A DNA stretch of 25,272 bases from Chloroflexota bacterium (lineage in GTDB: Bacteria > Chloroflexota > Anaerolineae > Promineifilales > Promineifilaceae): the NCBI GenBank assembly GCA_024640485.1, contig JAHEEY010000005.1:1-25272 (forward strand), written 5' to 3'. A program made the translations under genes and the position numbers. Positions within the stretch are counted from its first letter, which is position 1, and every line of letters starts with the position of its first letter. Shown here piece by piece: positions 4,952 to 13,959 of the stretch. Under the pieces are notes generated by a model that was not told the DNA's origin, searched no databases, and saw only the letters and a program-made list of their open reading frames with translations.

Positions 4952-7561
4952 TTAAGCTGCGGCGGAAGGCTGCTGCGCGGTGGGTAGGATGAAAGTGAAG
5001 GTGCTGCCTTTCCCAACTTCGCTTTCAACCCAGATGCGACCGGAATGCATTTCCACAAAGGTCTTCACAATGGTGAGCCCCAGGCCGGTACCGCTGTGCG
5101 CACGGACCACATCATCGTTGCGGTCGGCACGATAGAAGCTGTCAAAGATATGAGGAAGGTCCTCTTGAGAAATGCCGACCCCGGTGTCCTGTACGCTGAT
5201 TTGGAGCGTGCTTCCCGCTACCCCGCGGGCACTGATGTGGATAGCCCCCTGCTCGGTATAAGCAATTGAATTTCCGATAAGATTGGTCAATACCTGGGTA
5301 ATACGATCCCGATCAACTTTAGCCAGGGGCAGCTCTTCTGGGGCGTCCAGGGTGAGGGACAACCCTTTTTCTTGAGCCGGGACCTCCAAGGTCTCAATCA
5401 CCTGCTTAACCAAGGTGATCACCTGCGTTTCCTGCAGGTTCAATTTCACCTTACCCGATTCGACCCGCGAGACATCTAGCAGGTCATTGATAAGGGTCGT
5501 CAGCCGATCGGCGTTGCGGTGAATGACATTCAAGAAATGGGATTGCTGCGGTGTTAGCGGGCCCACCGCTTCCTGACGCAGCAGATCGGTATACCCTTTG
5601 ACTGAGGTCATGGGGGTCCGCAGTTCGTGTGAGACGGTGGAAATAAACTGTGATTTGGCCAGGCTGGCTTCTACTTCTTTAGTGATGTCGCGAAGTACCG
5701 TTACTACCCCGATCGCTTCTTTGGACGTGAAGGCTGCCGACAGGCGGGCATTGATCACTTTGCCATCGGTTTCCAGGACGATTTCCCGTGGTGTTTCTGG
5801 AGTGGCACCACTCTTGATTCCCTGCTGCTGAAGTTCGCTGAGGGTGCTCAGCAGTTTCTGCCGGCTGGGTTTCTCAATATCTTCGAAAATCTCTGTCACC
5901 GGCAGGCCGATCAATGTCCGGCTGTCTCTAAGAAGAATCTGCTCAGCCGCCGGGTTGACCAAGATGATTTTCCCGCTGTAATCAGATGCAATCACGCCGT
6001 CAGAGATGGAAGAGAGAATCGCCTGTTTCTGGCCCATTTCGACTTCTTGGGTGTGCAGCATCTCGCCCAGACGGACGACCTGTTCACGCACATAATCGTG
6101 CAGATTGACGTTATTGATGGTGGCGGCTAATTGAGCGGCAACTGATTCGACCAGGCGCAAGTGGTCGGTCTCGAAATGACCGGGGGATGAATGGGCTAAT
6201 ATCAGGACACCGCTGAGATCGCGATCTGCCATCAGCGGGGCTGCCACAATCGCTCTGGTGGCGTCAAAAGCCGCCAGCCAGCGAGCGTCGGTGGAAAAAT
6301 CCTTAAAGAGCAGCCCCTGACGATGGCGGATGACATCTTTGCCTACCGCCGCGAAAATCCCGTCGGCCGGCTGGCGCTGGGCTTTGCTGTGGAGGGATGC
6401 CTCACAGAAAAGGTCGGTGCTGAAAGAATCTTCAGTCAGCAGGATCATCCCATCCTGAGCGCCAGACGCTTCCGCCAGCAAATGGAGGGCGTGCTGAGTC
6501 AGCAGGGGGATGTCTAGCGTTGTGGTGAGGTGGGTGGTCACCTGATAAATGGTTTCCAGCCGCTCTTTTTCCGCCACCAGTTCCTGGGTGCGGGCGTCGA
6601 TGCGCTCTTCCAGGGTCGAGTTGAGCCGCTGGACTTCTTCGTATAGGCGGCCGTTGCGCATGGCGTTGGCTGTCTGCTGCAGGACCGCCTGAGCCAGATC
6701 AAGATCGGTCATCAGCCGCTGATCTTTGCCGTGCAAGGTCATGACGCTGATGCATTTCTCTTGCTCTATCAGCGGCACCGCCAGGAGAAAAGAGGCATTT
6801 AACGCCCGCATCAGGAGGGCATCCGCCTCGCTCGGCGCCTCCGACAAGATGATGGTGACGACAACACCTTCCTCAAATGCCCGTTGGACGGCAGTGCTGT
6901 TTTCCGCTAACGTGCTCACCGCCGCTGAGATCTCTTCGGGCTTGAGGCCGGCGGTTGCCTTAGGATGCAGTGAATCGCCGTCTGCCATCCACAGGATGCC
7001 GCTGTGAGCATAAGACACGTTCACCAGCCGTCCGATTGCCTGTTGGATGATGTCAGAGATGCTCAAGCTGGTGCCGAGTTGACGAGAGATATCGTAGAGA
7101 GACTGAAGCTGTACCAACGCCCGTTCCGCTTCTTCTGTGGCTGAAGCCAAGTCGCGGGCTACGTCTTCCATCTGCTGTATCCGCTGGGACAGGGCCAGCT
7201 GAGGAACCGATTCCCTTTCCTTCAGCATCTGGATGATGGCATTGTCGATGATGGGATCTGTAGATGACCTGACCACGGCAAGGGCAGAACTGGGTAGTTG
7301 GCTGGATAGGGCGCCGCGCAGCGCTGATATAATTTGACAGCAGGCTGCCGGTGAAATCTGATACACTGCAGCCCAGTCGACCATGGTGAAGGTGGCTGCC
7401 GCCTGAGGGTGGAGCGACTGGATGAAATCATCCAATAGGGAGCCAAAGACGCCGGCAGATTCATGCGCTGAAATCAGCCCAACCACATCAACCGGCAGGC
7501 TTGTCACCCAGGTTGTTTCTATGGCGTCTCGGTGCTGCAGAAGATAATTGTAACTGTCCAT
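4952..7561 (-). CDS. Soluble GAF-GAF-PAS sensor histidine kinase
   Basis: An 869-residue kinase with no membrane segment. In order: an N-terminal helical region (1-115) resembling the RsbRD N-terminal domain of stressosome proteins; a coiled coil (120-150); GAF (about 155-305); a coiled coil; GAF (about 335-485); PAS (about 511-630); the HisKA dimerisation helix with His645 in STVSHELRTPM; and an ATPase domain with N box NLIGNS (760-765), G1 DTGVGI (792-797) and G2 GTGLGL (824-829). It should autophosphorylate and pass phosphate to a receiver. The single-domain regulator at 9669-10073 is the nearest candidate. It lies 170 bp downstream of the chemosensory operon and may be its last gene or have its own promoter. 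No heme or flavin ligand can be assigned from the GAF or PAS sequences. Confidence 0.93.
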   Translation of the reverse strand: MDSYNYLLQHRDAIETTWVTSLPVDVVGLISAHESAGVFGSLLDDFIQSLHPQAAATFTMVDWAAVYQISPAACCQIISALRGALSSQLPSSALAVVRSSTDPIIDNAIIQMLKERESVPQLALSQRIQQMEDVARDLASATEEAERALVQLQSLYDISRQLGTSLSISDIIQQAIGRLVNVSYAHSGILWMADGDSLHPKATAGLKPEEISAAVSTLAENSTAVQRAFEEGVVVTIILSEAPSEADALLMRALNASFLLAVPLIEQEKCISVMTLHGKDQRLMTDLDLAQAVLQQTANAMRNGRLYEEVQRLNSTLEERIDARTQELVAEKERLETIYQVTTHLTTTLDIPLLTQHALHLLAEASGAQDGMILLTEDSFSTDLFCEASLHSKAQRQPADGIFAAVGKDVIRHRQGLLFKDFSTDARWLAAFDATRAIVAAPLMADRDLSGVLILAHSSPGHFETDHLRLVESVAAQLAATINNVNLHDYVREQVVRLGEMLHTQEVEMGQKQAILSSISDGVIASDYSGKIILVNPAAEQILLRDSRTLIGLPVTEIFEDIEKPSRQKLLSTLSELQQQGIKSGATPETPREIVLETDGKVINARLSAAFTSKEAIGVVTVLRDITKEVEASLAKSQFISTVSHELRTPMTSVKGYTDLLRQEAVGPLTPQQSHFLNVIHRNADRLTTLINDLLDVSRVESGKVKLNLQETQVITLVKQVIETLEVPAQEKGLSLTLDAPEELPLAKVDRDRITQVLTNLIGNSIAYTEQGAIHISARGVAGSTLQISVQDTGVGISQEDLPHIFDSFYRADRNDDVVRAHSGTGLGLTIVKTFVEMHSGRIWVESEVGKGSTFTFILPTAQQPSAAA

Positions 7562-7731
7562 ACTACGATGAATGCTTTCCGGACACCTGATGCATGCGGA
7601 ACCTCGGTTTCGCTTGGCCCCCGGCAGATTGTCCGTTCCGATATTGATTGGCGCATACGAATAAGGGCTGGATCATAGTTGGAAACTGTATGCTTATACC
7701 GGTTTTTTCACGCAATTGAATAGCGATTTGG

Positions 7732-9663
7732 CTATTCCTCAGATTTTGTCAGAAGCTTATTGATCTCCTGCAATACTTGATTACTGACGGTCAGCGAGGT
7801 CATACCCTCTTTCACCTGGGCATAGAGCTGCGCATTGTTTACAGCAAATGCCATCTGGTTGGCGATGGTGGTTAAGAGCCGGATCTGGCGCGGCCCCCAG
7901 GTGTGGTACTCTCGGGTGGCAACGGCCAAAACCCCGACTACGCGCATGTAGTCTTCCCCATCCCGCTCTTCAGGGCAGGCCAGGGGTACCGCCGCGATGG
8001 ATTGAATTTCCTCAACCTCTATCAACAGATGACAGCGGTCCGAATGGTCGGAAATGTCATTGATGAAATACGCTTTGTTCTCAATGGCGACTACCCCTTC
8101 CAGGCCGTCGCCCAAGGAGAGCTGGCGCATGCCGCGCTCATATCGGTCTGACAGCCCTATGTGGGCCCGCATGGTGAGCATAACCGCGTTCCGGGAGGTC
8201 TCGTCAACCAGATAGATCCAGGCTGCTTCGGTACGTAGAATCCCCTGGATTTTGTCGAGGACCGGATTGAGGACCTTGTCCAGGTTAAGAGTGCGGTTGA
8301 GAATTTCCGAGATGCGGTTGAGCACTGTGAAGTCGGTATTATGCCGCTCCACTTCTTCTTCCGCCGCCATCATTGCCGCTAGCAGCTGTTCCAAATCATC
8401 ATCCGTCGCCTGCCGTTCCATCGATGGGACGTGGACACTGCGAGTGGGGAAGGTAGGAACTGAGGGGATATCAGCAAGCAGCGGCAGCAGCGCTCGAGCC
8501 GCCGGAATCAGCTGGTCAATATGGTCGGTGGTAAACGCATTGGGCGACGAGGCGGCGATGATGATCGCTTTCTCGCTCTGACTGGAGGCTTCTCGATTGA
8601 GACGGAGCGCCAGCATGGAGCGGGCACCCTCTTCTTCCAAGCTGATCATCAACGGAATTCCGTGGGATTCGTTGACGTGGGACAGGTTCTTCACCAATAG
8701 ATTTCGCTCTACCAGCTGCTCAAAGGGAAAGAGGTTGTCCGACGGCTGAATGCGGGCGTAATTATTGGTGAATATCGGCGATAGGCCGTAATCTGCGGTT
8801 AAGACGATTGGGGACTCTTTCTTGGTATCATCCAGCACGAAGATGGCGCCCATGCTGCCGCCTAGATCGGCGACGATGTTGGCTAATTTGGCCTGCAGCG
8901 GCGGCAGCGCTGCCGATGGCGGGCTCAAATCAAGATCCAGCAGACCAGATGACTCCTGAGCGGCGGTAAGCTCCTGACTCAGCAGCGTTTCCGCCATATG
9001 CCAAAGCTTTTCTCGGAGATGAAGTGATTCCCAGGCAACGGCAGTCCCTTGAGCAATAGCCAACAGCCCGTGCAGATCTGCCGGGAGAAAGCGGGGCTTC
9101 TCTAAGGTGCCTACCACCAATGCCCCTAACAGCTGATAGCCGGCCTGCAGCGGCAGGCTGACCAGGCTGTTCATCTTGCACGCTTCCAGCAGCATGCGCT
9201 CCCCGGATTCCGATGTTTCGCTGAGCTCCAGCAGCGCCCCTTTACCGGTGACAAGATGCGGCATCAAGGATGCCGCGCCCTCATCCAGCTGGCGCCCGGT
9301 CAAGATCCTGACCAGGTCTGGGGTCAGTTCTTTATGGGCACCCATGGTGAGAGATTTGGTGTCCTGATCGATCAAGACGATGGCCCCAGCTTCGGCACTG
9401 GTGGTTTCCAACGCTTGTGTTAAAGCGAGTCTCAGTAAGGCGGCTGGTTCAGTCAGCCGGCTGGCCTGATAGGTGAATGCGGTAAGCGAACGAATCACCT
9501 TATTACGGTGCTCGATTTCGCCGCCAGCAATTCGCAGCGTCGCGCGATATTGATCTAGCTTGGCCCGCGCCTCCTGCAGTTCCCGGCGGGAATGTTCCCG
9601 CCCGCTCCACCAGCTTGCGGAGGTCTGTGAATCCTGTTTGGTCGATTTCGCCGATTTAAACAT
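7732..9663 (-). CDS. Triple-GAF protein without an output domain
   Basis: A 643-residue soluble protein. A charged N-terminal coiled coil (about 20-60) leads to GAF1 (about 69-215), GAF2 (about 255-395), an acidic linker (about 418-445), GAF3 (about 446-613) and a short C-terminal coiled coil. There is no kinase, phosphatase, cyclase or HTH domain, so it is probably a sensing scaffold that acts through a partner. It starts 5 bp after the response regulator stop and is clearly cotranscribed with the chemosensory genes. GAF3 is the best preserved (LNRTLNLDKVLNPVLDKI, then a GDGLEGVVAIENK loop). Ligands cannot be read from the sequence. No obvious ribosome binding site precedes the ATG, so translation may be coupled to the gene before it. 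Confidence 0.85.
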   Translation of the reverse strand: MFKSAKSTKQDSQTSASWWSGREHSRRELQEARAKLDQYRATLRIAGGEIEHRNKVIRSLTAFTYQASRLTEPAALLRLALTQALETTSAEAGAIVLIDQDTKSLTMGAHKELTPDLVRILTGRQLDEGAASLMPHLVTGKGALLELSETSESGERMLLEACKMNSLVSLPLQAGYQLLGALVVGTLEKPRFLPADLHGLLAIAQGTAVAWESLHLREKLWHMAETLLSQELTAAQESSGLLDLDLSPPSAALPPLQAKLANIVADLGGSMGAIFVLDDTKKESPIVLTADYGLSPIFTNNYARIQPSDNLFPFEQLVERNLLVKNLSHVNESHGIPLMISLEEEGARSMLALRLNREASSQSEKAIIIAASSPNAFTTDHIDQLIPAARALLPLLADIPSVPTFPTRSVHVPSMERQATDDDLEQLLAAMMAAEEEVERHNTDFTVLNRISEILNRTLNLDKVLNPVLDKIQGILRTEAAWIYLVDETSRNAVMLTMRAHIGLSDRYERGMRQLSLGDGLEGVVAIENKAYFINDISDHSDRCHLLIEVEEIQSIAAVPLACPEERDGEDYMRVVGVLAVATREYHTWGPRQIRLLTTIANQMAFAVNNAQLYAQVKEGMTSLTVSNQVLQEINKLLTKSEE

Positions 9664-9668
9664 GGCAA

Positions 9669-10073
9669 TTAACTGCTGAGCAGCCCCATCTGTTTTAATG
9701 TTTCTAGCAAGACTATTTCCGCAAATGGGTCCTTGGGAATGTAGTCGATCGCCCCTTCACCCAGACCGGCCAGGGCATCCTCCGCTTTGTCGCGGGTGGT
9801 GAGCATGATGACCGGGATATTGGCAACTGCCGGATCTGACTTCAGCTGCCGGCATACTTCGAAGCCGTTGATGTCGGGTAGTTCAATATCCAGGATGATG
9901 AGATCGAACGACTGGTCGTGGGCGGCAGCAACGCCGTCAAGTCCGCGTTCAACCCACTGCACCTGGCATCCGCTGCCTTCCAAGCAGCCTTGAAAGCGTA
10001 TCGCTTGGGAAGGCGTGTCCTCAACCAATAGGATGGATGGTCCTGTTGTTTTGCTGGTTGTATTGTTGGTCAT
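9669..10073 (-). CDS. Single-domain response regulator (CheY-like receiver)
   Basis: A 134-residue receiver domain with no output domain. Glu18-Asp19 form the acidic pocket, Asp62 in LIILDIELP is the phospho-acceptor, Thr92 is the switch residue and Lys114 in YIPKDP is the conserved lysine. It could be the diffusible CheY of this system, taking phosphate from CheA or from the downstream histidine kinase. IELPDINGFEVCRQLK resembles PilG/PilH and hybrid-kinase receivers as much as flagellar CheY. The ATG has AAAGGA about 7 bases upstream, and it lies 10 bp after the RsbT-like gene. Phospho-acceptor function is near certain; the output partner is unknown. Confidence 0.92.
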   Translation of the reverse strand: MTNNTTSKTTGPSILLVEDTPSQAIRFQGCLEGSGCQVQWVERGLDGVAAAHDQSFDLIILDIELPDINGFEVCRQLKSDPAVANIPVIMLTTRDKAEDALAGLGEGAIDYIPKDPFAEIVLLETLKQMGLLSS

Positions 10074-10083
10074 GTTAAATCCT

Positions 10084-10488
10084 TTACGACAGCCACTTCA
10101 TCAAGGTGATGCGAGTGCCTTGTTCGCCTTTATCTTCTACAAACCCCTCATCGACCAGTCCAAGGACACTGGACAAGGCGCTGTTCTCCGTGCCGCCCTC
10201 GGCTCCGGCCTCGGGCGAGGCAGCGGCTATCTTGGGGTTGATGCTGATCACCTGAATACCCATGTGCCCCTTTGCCTGGACGCCTGAGATGACGATTTCT
10301 CCCTGCTGCCCCACGTTTTCCGCCAGCGTCCGTGCCAGCTCGCCGGCTGCCAGAGAGATGCGCGCCTGATCAATGGTACCAAAGCCCAAATCTCGGGCGA
10401 TTTCCCTGGCGCGCAAGCGGGCAACAATGATGTCAAGATCGTTGTTGATGATCACGCGTTTGATCGTGCTCTTGGATGTTTCGCTCAT
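10084..10488 (-). CDS. RsbT-like anti-sigma-factor kinase homologue, apparently inactive
   Basis: A 134-residue protein that follows B. subtilis RsbT closely through its first half (DIIVARLRAREIARDLGFG, then TIDQARISLAAGELAR) and again at the end (GLVDEGFVED, ITLMKWL). RsbT is a switch kinase of the GHKL fold that phosphorylates STAS-domain partners and activates RsbU. Here the magnesium-binding Asn of the N box (ELARN) is Thr54. The G1 box DQGPG is replaced by SINPK followed by a low-complexity Ala/Glu/Gly stretch (88-102), and the glycine-rich ATP lid is missing. ATP binding therefore looks lost, although the partner-binding surface may remain. AGGAG overlapping the cheB stop gives a good start site and tight coupling to cheB. 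The family call is strong; inactivity is inferred. Confidence 0.82.
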   Translation of the reverse strand: MSETSKSTIKRVIINNDLDIIVARLRAREIARDLGFGTIDQARISLAAGELARTLAENVGQQGEIVISGVQAKGHMGIQVISINPKIAAASPEAGAEGGTENSALSSVLGLVDEGFVEDKGEQGTRITLMKWLS

Positions 10489-10493
10489 AGTTG

Positions 10494-11576
10494 CTACTCC
10501 TGAATCAATGCCATCATGGCGCTGGCAATTTGGTCCAATGGTTTAACTTGTTCGGCGGCTCCCAACTCAATGGCAACAGCGGGCATGCCAAAAACGACGC
10601 AGCTGACCTCGTCCTGGGCAATCGTGTGGGCGCCGGTTTCCCGCATCGCCTCCAATCCTTCAGCGCCGTCGCTGCCCATGCCTGTCAAAATAATGCCGAT
10701 AGCGGCGTCGCCATATACTTTGGCGACAGAATGGAACAGATGATCTGCTGCCGGACGCAGGCCGTGGATTGGCGAAGTCTGCTGCAGCGATATCATCCGA
10801 AGGCTGTTGACTGTCATATGATAATCGTCAGGGGCGATCAATACTTCCCCTGGATTCAGCTGTTGAGCATGCTTGGCGACCCGCACCTTCAGAGGCGTCT
10901 GCGCATCGAGCCAGGCAGCCAGCCCTTCTCCAAATCCTACGGTGACGTGCTGCACCACCAGGATAGGGATTGGGAACTCTGCCGGCAGGGCGCCCAGCAA
11001 GGTGGCTAAAGCGCCGGGCCCTCCGGTGGAGGCGGCGATGGCAATCAGCTGCGTTTTGGATGGGGTGGCGGGGAGCGAGAGGGGTAGACCGTTTTTCGAC
11101 ACCCCGACCGCAGCTTTCTCAGCCGCAGGCTTGGACCAGCGGCGCACCACACGGACTTCTGAGAGCAGGCAAATTTGTGAAATCAGATGCTGGAATGCTT
11201 CCGGAGTGTCGTCAATGGTGGGTTTGTCCAATACGGACAAGGCCCCAGCCTGGATCGCATCAAAGGTCCGGGTGTGCTCATTCTTGTTGAGGCTGCCGGT
11301 TACCATCACGATAGGGCAGGGCATTTCTGACATGATCCGGCGGGTTGCCTCATAGCCATCGACTTCCGGCATGTGTATGTCCATGGTAATCACATCCGGC
11401 TTCAGTCGTCTAGTCAAGCGGACGGCTTCTTCCCCATTACGAGCGGCACCAACCACCTGCAACGCTGCTGAGCTCTGGAAAATGTTGGTCAGCAGTTCGC
11501 GGTACGCGCTGGAGTCTTCAACGATGAGGACTCTAATGGGTGGGTTAGGTTTGTTCACGACATTGTCTTTGTTCAT
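10494..11576 (-). CDS. cheB: Chemotaxis protein-glutamate methylesterase CheB
   Basis: A 360-residue two-domain enzyme that removes methyl groups from chemoreceptor glutamates and deamidates glutamines, giving adaptation. The receiver domain (about 13-135) has Glu20-Asp21, phospho-acceptor Asp66 in ITMDIHMP, Thr93 and Lys118. A variable linker (140-174) leads to the methylesterase domain with the catalytic triad Ser183 (AASTGGPG), His210 (VVQHV) and Asp303 (GMGSDGAEGL). It matches the normal CheB length and looks fully functional. It sits 32 bp after cheA and 5 bp before the RsbT-like gene. No strong ribosome binding site is seen at its ATG. Phosphorylation by the CheA in this operon would activate it. 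Confidence 0.96.
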   Translation of the reverse strand: MNKDNVVNKPNPPIRVLIVEDSSAYRELLTNIFQSSAALQVVGAARNGEEAVRLTRRLKPDVITMDIHMPEVDGYEATRRIMSEMPCPIVMVTGSLNKNEHTRTFDAIQAGALSVLDKPTIDDTPEAFQHLISQICLLSEVRVVRRWSKPAAEKAAVGVSKNGLPLSLPATPSKTQLIAIAASTGGPGALATLLGALPAEFPIPILVVQHVTVGFGEGLAAWLDAQTPLKVRVAKHAQQLNPGEVLIAPDDYHMTVNSLRMISLQQTSPIHGLRPAADHLFHSVAKVYGDAAIGIILTGMGSDGAEGLEAMRETGAHTIAQDEVSCVVFGMPAVAIELGAAEQVKPLDQIASAMMALIQE

Positions 11577-11608
11577 GAAGTTGATGAAGCACCTGGGTGA
11601 TTTCCACG

Positions 11609-13903
11609 TTATATGAGATTTTGAATCATCTCCAAGAGGTCGCCTTGATCAAAACTACCTTTAACAATGTAGGCATCTGCCCCAGCTTCGATTCCTCGGG
11701 CTTTATCAGCCGGCGAATCCAGCGAGGTTACCAATATGACCGGTATGTCACGATAAAGGGTATCATTTTTGATCTGAGCGGTCATTTCAAAACCGTCAAG
11801 ATTAGGCATGTTGATGTCAGAAACAATGAGATCCGGCAAACCTCCCGACACCAAATGGCCAAGTGCTTCCTCTCCGTCTGTGGCCAATTCTACCTCATAA
11901 CCAGCAGCTTCCAATATGTTTTTCTCCAGCGTGCGGGTAGTGATGGAGTCATCTACGACCAGGATGGTTTTTCGATGGGGGCGTTCCGTCTCTTTGCCGG
12001 CAGCCCGCCCTTTTGCGCGAAAATCCGTACGGGCGGCGAGTTTGATCAAGTCGGCCGTGTGCAGCATCAGCAGGACTTCGCCAGAGCCCAAAATGGTGGC
12101 GCCGGCGATACCTCCGACCCGGGCCAATTGATTGCCCATGTTCTTGACCACCATCTCTTGCTCCCCTTCCAGGCTGTCCACCACAATCCCCAGCTGCAGA
12201 TCAGCGGCGGTGACGATGACCACGATCAATCCTTCCTCGCTGTCCCGTTCGCTGGTTGCGGGCAGGTGCAGTAAATCTTCTAGCCAGGCCAACGCGATGG
12301 GCTTGCCTTGGTAAGAGATCGCGCTTTGATCCTCCAGGGTGGCTATCTCGGTCGGCTTGATCCTGAGCATACGGACCACCGTGTTGAGCGGTAGGGCGAA
12401 ATTCTGTTGGCCCGCTTTCACCAGCAGCCCGCGAGTCGTCGCCAGCGTCAACGGCATGGTCAGTGTAAAGCAGGTGCCCTTTCCCGTCTCCGATTCAACT
12501 GCCAGCGTTCCCTGCAGCTCTTCGATGTTGGTTCGCACCACGTCCAGCCCCACGCCGCGCCCTGAGATGTCGGTGACCGTCTTGCTGGTGGAAAGGCCGG
12601 AGTGGAAGATAAGTGACCTGATTTCGGCCTCAGATCTTTCCTTCGCTTCCCTGGCGCTCAACACCTGTTTTTTCACCGCGGCTTGTCTGATGGCATCGAG
12701 GTCGAGCCCATTTCCATCGTCGCGAATCTGGATGACGATACTGCTTCCTTGCTGATGGGCGGAAAGAGTAATGGTGCCGGCAGGTTCCTTGCCTTTCTCC
12801 TGGCGGGCAGCGGCAGGCTCAATCCCGTGATCGGCGGCATTGCGCAGCAGATGGATGAGTGGATCTTTGATCTGCTCCAGAATACGTTTATCCAGCTCCG
12901 TCTCACCGCCGGTAACGGTCAGATTGATCTGTTTTCCTTGCTGCCGGGCCAGATCCCGGATCATCCGGTTGAAGGAGACGGTAATGGTTGAAATAGGCAG
13001 CATGCGAATGCGTTTGATCTGTTCCTGAAACTCATCGATGATCAAACTGAGATGCATGTTATCGTTGGTAAAACGTCTGGTGATATCGTTGGTCCCGGAT
13101 GCCAGGGCACGCAGCAGCGACTGGTTGGTCAATGCGAATTCGCTGATCGCTGATTCGTGGGACTCTTGCCCATCGGCGGCTTTCAGATTCATAAGGGTGT
13201 GGGAAGTTCGCATTTCATCCCATTGTTTATTCCACGATGCCGCGAAATCGCGCAATTCACGGATTTCGGCCAGTCGTTGGTCCGTGCGTGTCTTGGCGGC
13301 TAAGAGTTCGCTCAGCTGTGACATCAGGGCGTCTAATTTGCTGACCGAGACGCGGATGGTCTCCTCGCCGGTGGTATTTGCTGGCGATGTTGAAGGGTGA
13401 GCCGCCGGCAGGCGTTCTCGAGGGGCGGCATCGCTGACGGCCGCGGCGGCAGGGGCGGCTTCGGAGTCGGGAGGCGCTGCTGCCTGTTCTTCTGCCACAG
13501 CGGCAGCGGCCTCTTCCAGCTGTGCCAGCAGCATCAGGACTTTAGTGGGCGGGGTGGCGTTCCCTTTTTCTACCTCGCGAATCACCAGTTCAACGGAGTC
13601 CAGGGTCTGATAAAAAAGATCGAACAGCTCTGGCGTGAAGTCGAGGCGGCCCTCTTTGGCGCTCAACAACAAGCTTTCAAGCCCGTGGCCCAAGGCGGCA
13701 ACGGTCACCATACCGACAGCCCGTGCCGAACCTTTCAGGCTGTGAGCGTCGCGGAAGATCTCATTGAGCAGCGATTGGCGATTGTCGGCTGCCGGGTTGT
13801 TTTCCAGCGCCAGCAGCCCATCGGTGATCTTCTGCACATGTTCCGCTTGCTCAACTTTGAAGCTGTTGATCAGCCGTTGGCGTATCTCTTCGCTCAGACC
13901 CAT
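11609..13903 (-). CDS. cheA: Hybrid chemotaxis histidine kinase CheA with C-terminal receiver
   Basis: A 764-residue kinase at the centre of the chemosensory array. Domains: Hpt/P1 (1-130) with His54 in RDAHSLKGSARAVG; an Ala/Pro-rich linker (131-178) where a P2 domain would normally lie; a P3 dimerisation helix pair (about 185-320, longer than usual); a P4 ATPase with N box HLLRNAADHGIE (Asn355), G1 DDGNGLD (395-401) and G2 GRGVGLDVV (448-456); a CheW-like P5 (about 488-622); and a fused receiver (646-764) with Asp650-Asp651, phospho-acceptor Asp696 in VSDINMP and Lys748. The fused receiver may be a phosphate sink or a modulator, as in FrzE or PilL-type kinases. GGGAG lies 7 bases before the ATG. 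All catalytic residues are present. Confidence 0.96.
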   Translation of the reverse strand: MGLSEEIRQRLINSFKVEQAEHVQKITDGLLALENNPAADNRQSLLNEIFRDAHSLKGSARAVGMVTVAALGHGLESLLLSAKEGRLDFTPELFDLFYQTLDSVELVIREVEKGNATPPTKVLMLLAQLEEAAAAVAEEQAAAPPDSEAAPAAAAVSDAAPRERLPAAHPSTSPANTTGEETIRVSVSKLDALMSQLSELLAAKTRTDQRLAEIRELRDFAASWNKQWDEMRTSHTLMNLKAADGQESHESAISEFALTNQSLLRALASGTNDITRRFTNDNMHLSLIIDEFQEQIKRIRMLPISTITVSFNRMIRDLARQQGKQINLTVTGGETELDKRILEQIKDPLIHLLRNAADHGIEPAAARQEKGKEPAGTITLSAHQQGSSIVIQIRDDGNGLDLDAIRQAAVKKQVLSAREAKERSEAEIRSLIFHSGLSTSKTVTDISGRGVGLDVVRTNIEELQGTLAVESETGKGTCFTLTMPLTLATTRGLLVKAGQQNFALPLNTVVRMLRIKPTEIATLEDQSAISYQGKPIALAWLEDLLHLPATSERDSEEGLIVVIVTAADLQLGIVVDSLEGEQEMVVKNMGNQLARVGGIAGATILGSGEVLLMLHTADLIKLAARTDFRAKGRAAGKETERPHRKTILVVDDSITTRTLEKNILEAAGYEVELATDGEEALGHLVSGGLPDLIVSDINMPNLDGFEMTAQIKNDTLYRDIPVILVTSLDSPADKARGIEAGADAYIVKGSFDQGDLLEMIQNLI

Positions 13904-13959
13904 AAGGTATCTCCCAAAAGGGTGCCAATGTAGATGGTGGTCTTATCCAGGGCGCGTTT

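Noticed and set aside
7562..7731. Promoter before the histidine kinase in the 170-bp gap
   Set aside because: A TATAAG is visible on the minus strand, but the candidate -35 (TTCAAT, 16-bp spacing) is weak, so I could not decide between an own promoter and read-through from the operon.
13397..13933. 178-codon plus-strand frame opposite the start of cheA
   Set aside because: It mirrors the Hpt domain and the Ala/Pro linker of cheA, which explains its open length.
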